A DNA stretch of 64,000 bases from Undaria pinnatifida. Its lineage: Eukaryota; Sar; Phaeophyceae; Laminariales; Alariaceae. Shown one piece after another: positions 62,802 through 64,000 of this stretch. The translations under genes were made by a program, and so were the position numbers. The notes beneath the pieces were generated by a model. It saw nothing but the letters and a program-made list of their open reading frames with translations, did no database searches and had not been told where the DNA came from. Location of the stretch: positions 9,834,120-9,898,119 of the forward strand of contig JABAKD010000002.1 in the NCBI GenBank assembly GCA_012845835.1. The letters are read 5' to 3'. Positions within the stretch are counted from its first letter, which is position 1. Each line of letters begins with the position of its first letter.

Positions 62802-63122
62802 CGTTTCCCACTCGGTGTGCAATTAGCGCTCCTCCTCAGACAAGGTCGCCTCACTTGTGTGCAATTAGCGCTCCTCCTCAGACAAGGTCGCCTCACTGGT
62901 TTGCAATTAGCGCTCCTCCTCAGACAAGGTCGCCGTGGAGGCGGCGAAGGCGTGGCCAACAGTAGAGGAGACCAGGAGGATATAGTAGAGGGTCTGCGAC
63001 CAGATGGGCGGGATGTGATGACGGGGACAATAAACGACTCGGGCATACCGGAGGGTGATGCTTTTGATAACGAGAGCAAGGACGGCCGTGAGGAGGGCCC
63101 GTGGGTCGGGGGGGGTCGCTGA
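62802..63122 (+). CDS. Possible exon with an in-frame 42-bp triplication
   Basis: A frame opens after TAA at 62799-62801 and runs to TGA at 63120-63122, about 106 codons, with no early ATG. The first part repeats a 14-residue unit, QLALLLRQGRLTC, three times. The rest reads GEGVANSRGDQEDIVEGLRP and is acidic and Gly-rich, ending GPWVGGGR. Third positions are fairly GC-rich after the repeat. The same DNA is open on the minus strand with an ATG at 63163, so the coding strand is unsettled. No family is recognised. Confidence 0.3.
   Translation, partial: RFPLGVQLALLLRQGRLTCVQLALLLRQGRLTGLQLALLLRQGRRGGGEGVANSRGDQEDIVEGLRPDGRDVMTGTINDSGIPEGDAFDNESKDGREEGPWVGGGR
62819..62940 (+). repeat. Three tandem 42-bp units
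   Basis: GCAATTAGCGCTCCTCCTCA begins units at 62819, 62861 and 62903, exactly 42 bp apart and nearly identical. The length is a whole number of codons (14), unlike most other tandem repeats here. Confidence 0.9.
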
Positions 63123-63799
63123 AAGGGAGTACCTTTCTTACGGCAGAGTAGATTGTTGCACATATTTTGTTTGTTAGTCTACTGAGATACTGCTGTATGT
63201 GGCTCTCGCTAGGGACTCGCGCTGGTGGCTGCTTGTTTGTCTTTTGGCAGTCAACCCCCTGTGTGCGTTCGTCGGGTGGTGTGTTTGAAGAAAGAAACTC
63301 GACCGTTCCTCGGTTTGTTGTTTTTGGGGGGATTCGCGGTGGTCGGAGGGGAAACGGAGATTCCGGCGCGAAAGGCTGGAAGTAAGCCACTGTTTTTTTT
63401 TGCTCCGTCGTATATTGCAATCTCGCTTCGTTGTTTTAGCGTTAGCTTGTGACGCAAAGGAAGCCGTCCCTACCCTATATTGAGAGTATCATATGAAGGT
63501 ACAATGGGAAGATGGGCAGAACGGTATTCACCCTGAGGACAACACTAACAAATCGGGCTCTCCTATGGCATTCAGCCATTTTGCGCTTGCATTTACGTTG
63601 TGCTCAAGCATGTGTTCGTACGAAGCACACGTCAAATCTGCTGTATGAAAATTACTTCAGCAGCCGGACATGTTTTACATAGGATACGGCGGACGTTTGA
63701 TACTACTCCGGGTTGTACCGCCTGTCATACGCGCCTCCGCTGCCCGTTCACGGTGGAGCATATTTTCTGCCGCCGCATGTTGCCGGGGTCCCTCCCTGC
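63123..63799. other. Unassigned region
   Basis: T-rich stretches and short open frames only. It could include 3' UTR of the preceding candidate if that is real. Confidence 0.3.
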
Positions 63800-64000
63800 C
63801 ATAATCTAGTGCATTCCCCCGTCATGTGCCCATGTGTTTGGCCTTGTAGCTAAAGTGTGGCACATACCAGCACTGTTGAGGCCATCTCAAGGCGTCAATA
63901 GTCGAGGTGTCGGCACTATCCTCGATTACACCGGGGTCCTGAATAGTGCCGGGTGATCGGGCTGGCACATGCCGGCCTTATTGGGAGACCCGCACTCCCG
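63800..64000. mobile_element. MITE-1 element, copy d, at the right edge
   Basis: GTCGGCACTATCCTCG, GAATAGTGCCGGGTGATCGG, GCTGGCACATGCCGGCC and TTATTGGGAGACCCGCAC reproduce the order at the right end of the copy at 10006-10206. The left end is not clear; the right end lies at or just beyond the window edge. Confidence 0.55.

Overview
This window is nuclear DNA from a eukaryote: gene-poor, dense in repeats and mobile elements, with coding sequence only as scattered spliced exons that end at GT donors or begin after pyrimidine-rich AG acceptors. There are no operons, ribosome-binding sites or other prokaryotic features. Balanced to slightly GC-rich base composition, GC-rich third codon positions in the best exons, tRNA-derived SINEs, an APE-type LINE, a PIF/Harbinger element and many MITE families suggest an alga or other protist. 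A stramenopile such as a brown alga would fit, but that is inference and no gene here fixes the taxon.

Layout. 0-6.4 kb: the 3' end of a Gly/Arg-rich gene (2-1324), a run of small repeats, and a convincing terminal exon (5796-6419). 6.45-9.3 kb: a large decayed minisatellite. 9.4-20.5 kb: MITEs, an 11-unit satellite of about 184 bp interrupted by a DNA element, SINEs and a threefold 178-bp tandem repeat. 20.5-24.0 kb: a Gly/Ser-rich minus-strand gene region carrying a 1.14-kb tandem duplication. 24.4-31.3 kb: several small exons on the minus strand (two pairs with good splice sites), interleaved with MITEs and a 1-kb AAACGAC-type array. 31.7-44 kb: LTR fragments, about seven copies of a composite tRNA-like retroposon, and elements nested in them. 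44.6-48.6 kb: one degenerate LINE with an LTR inserted in its endonuclease part. 49-56 kb: weak exon candidates, a 463-bp inverted repeat and a long CTA microsatellite. 57.4-58.7 kb: a foldback-type element. 58.7-64 kb: tandem repeats, a further DNA element, and a PIF/Harbinger element with perfect 53-bp inverted repeats nested in an older MITE.

No complete, functionally recognisable gene is present. The main biological content is a layered transposon record. Two insertions can be checked against an empty or uninterrupted related copy inside this same window: the PIF element in a MITE, and a 388-bp element in the tRNA-like retroposon. Several structures form long hairpins (34.4, 51.3, 57.4-58.7 and 26.1 kb).

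Repeat families are named here for convenience: MITE-1 (TAGTGCCGG ends), MITE-2 (AAGGCGGT ends), D (CAGCTGTCAG ends), E (GTGCTACG ends), H (CAGGCTGGTTCA ends), GGGTC family, SINE-1, SINE-2 and the composite tRNA-like retroposon R3.
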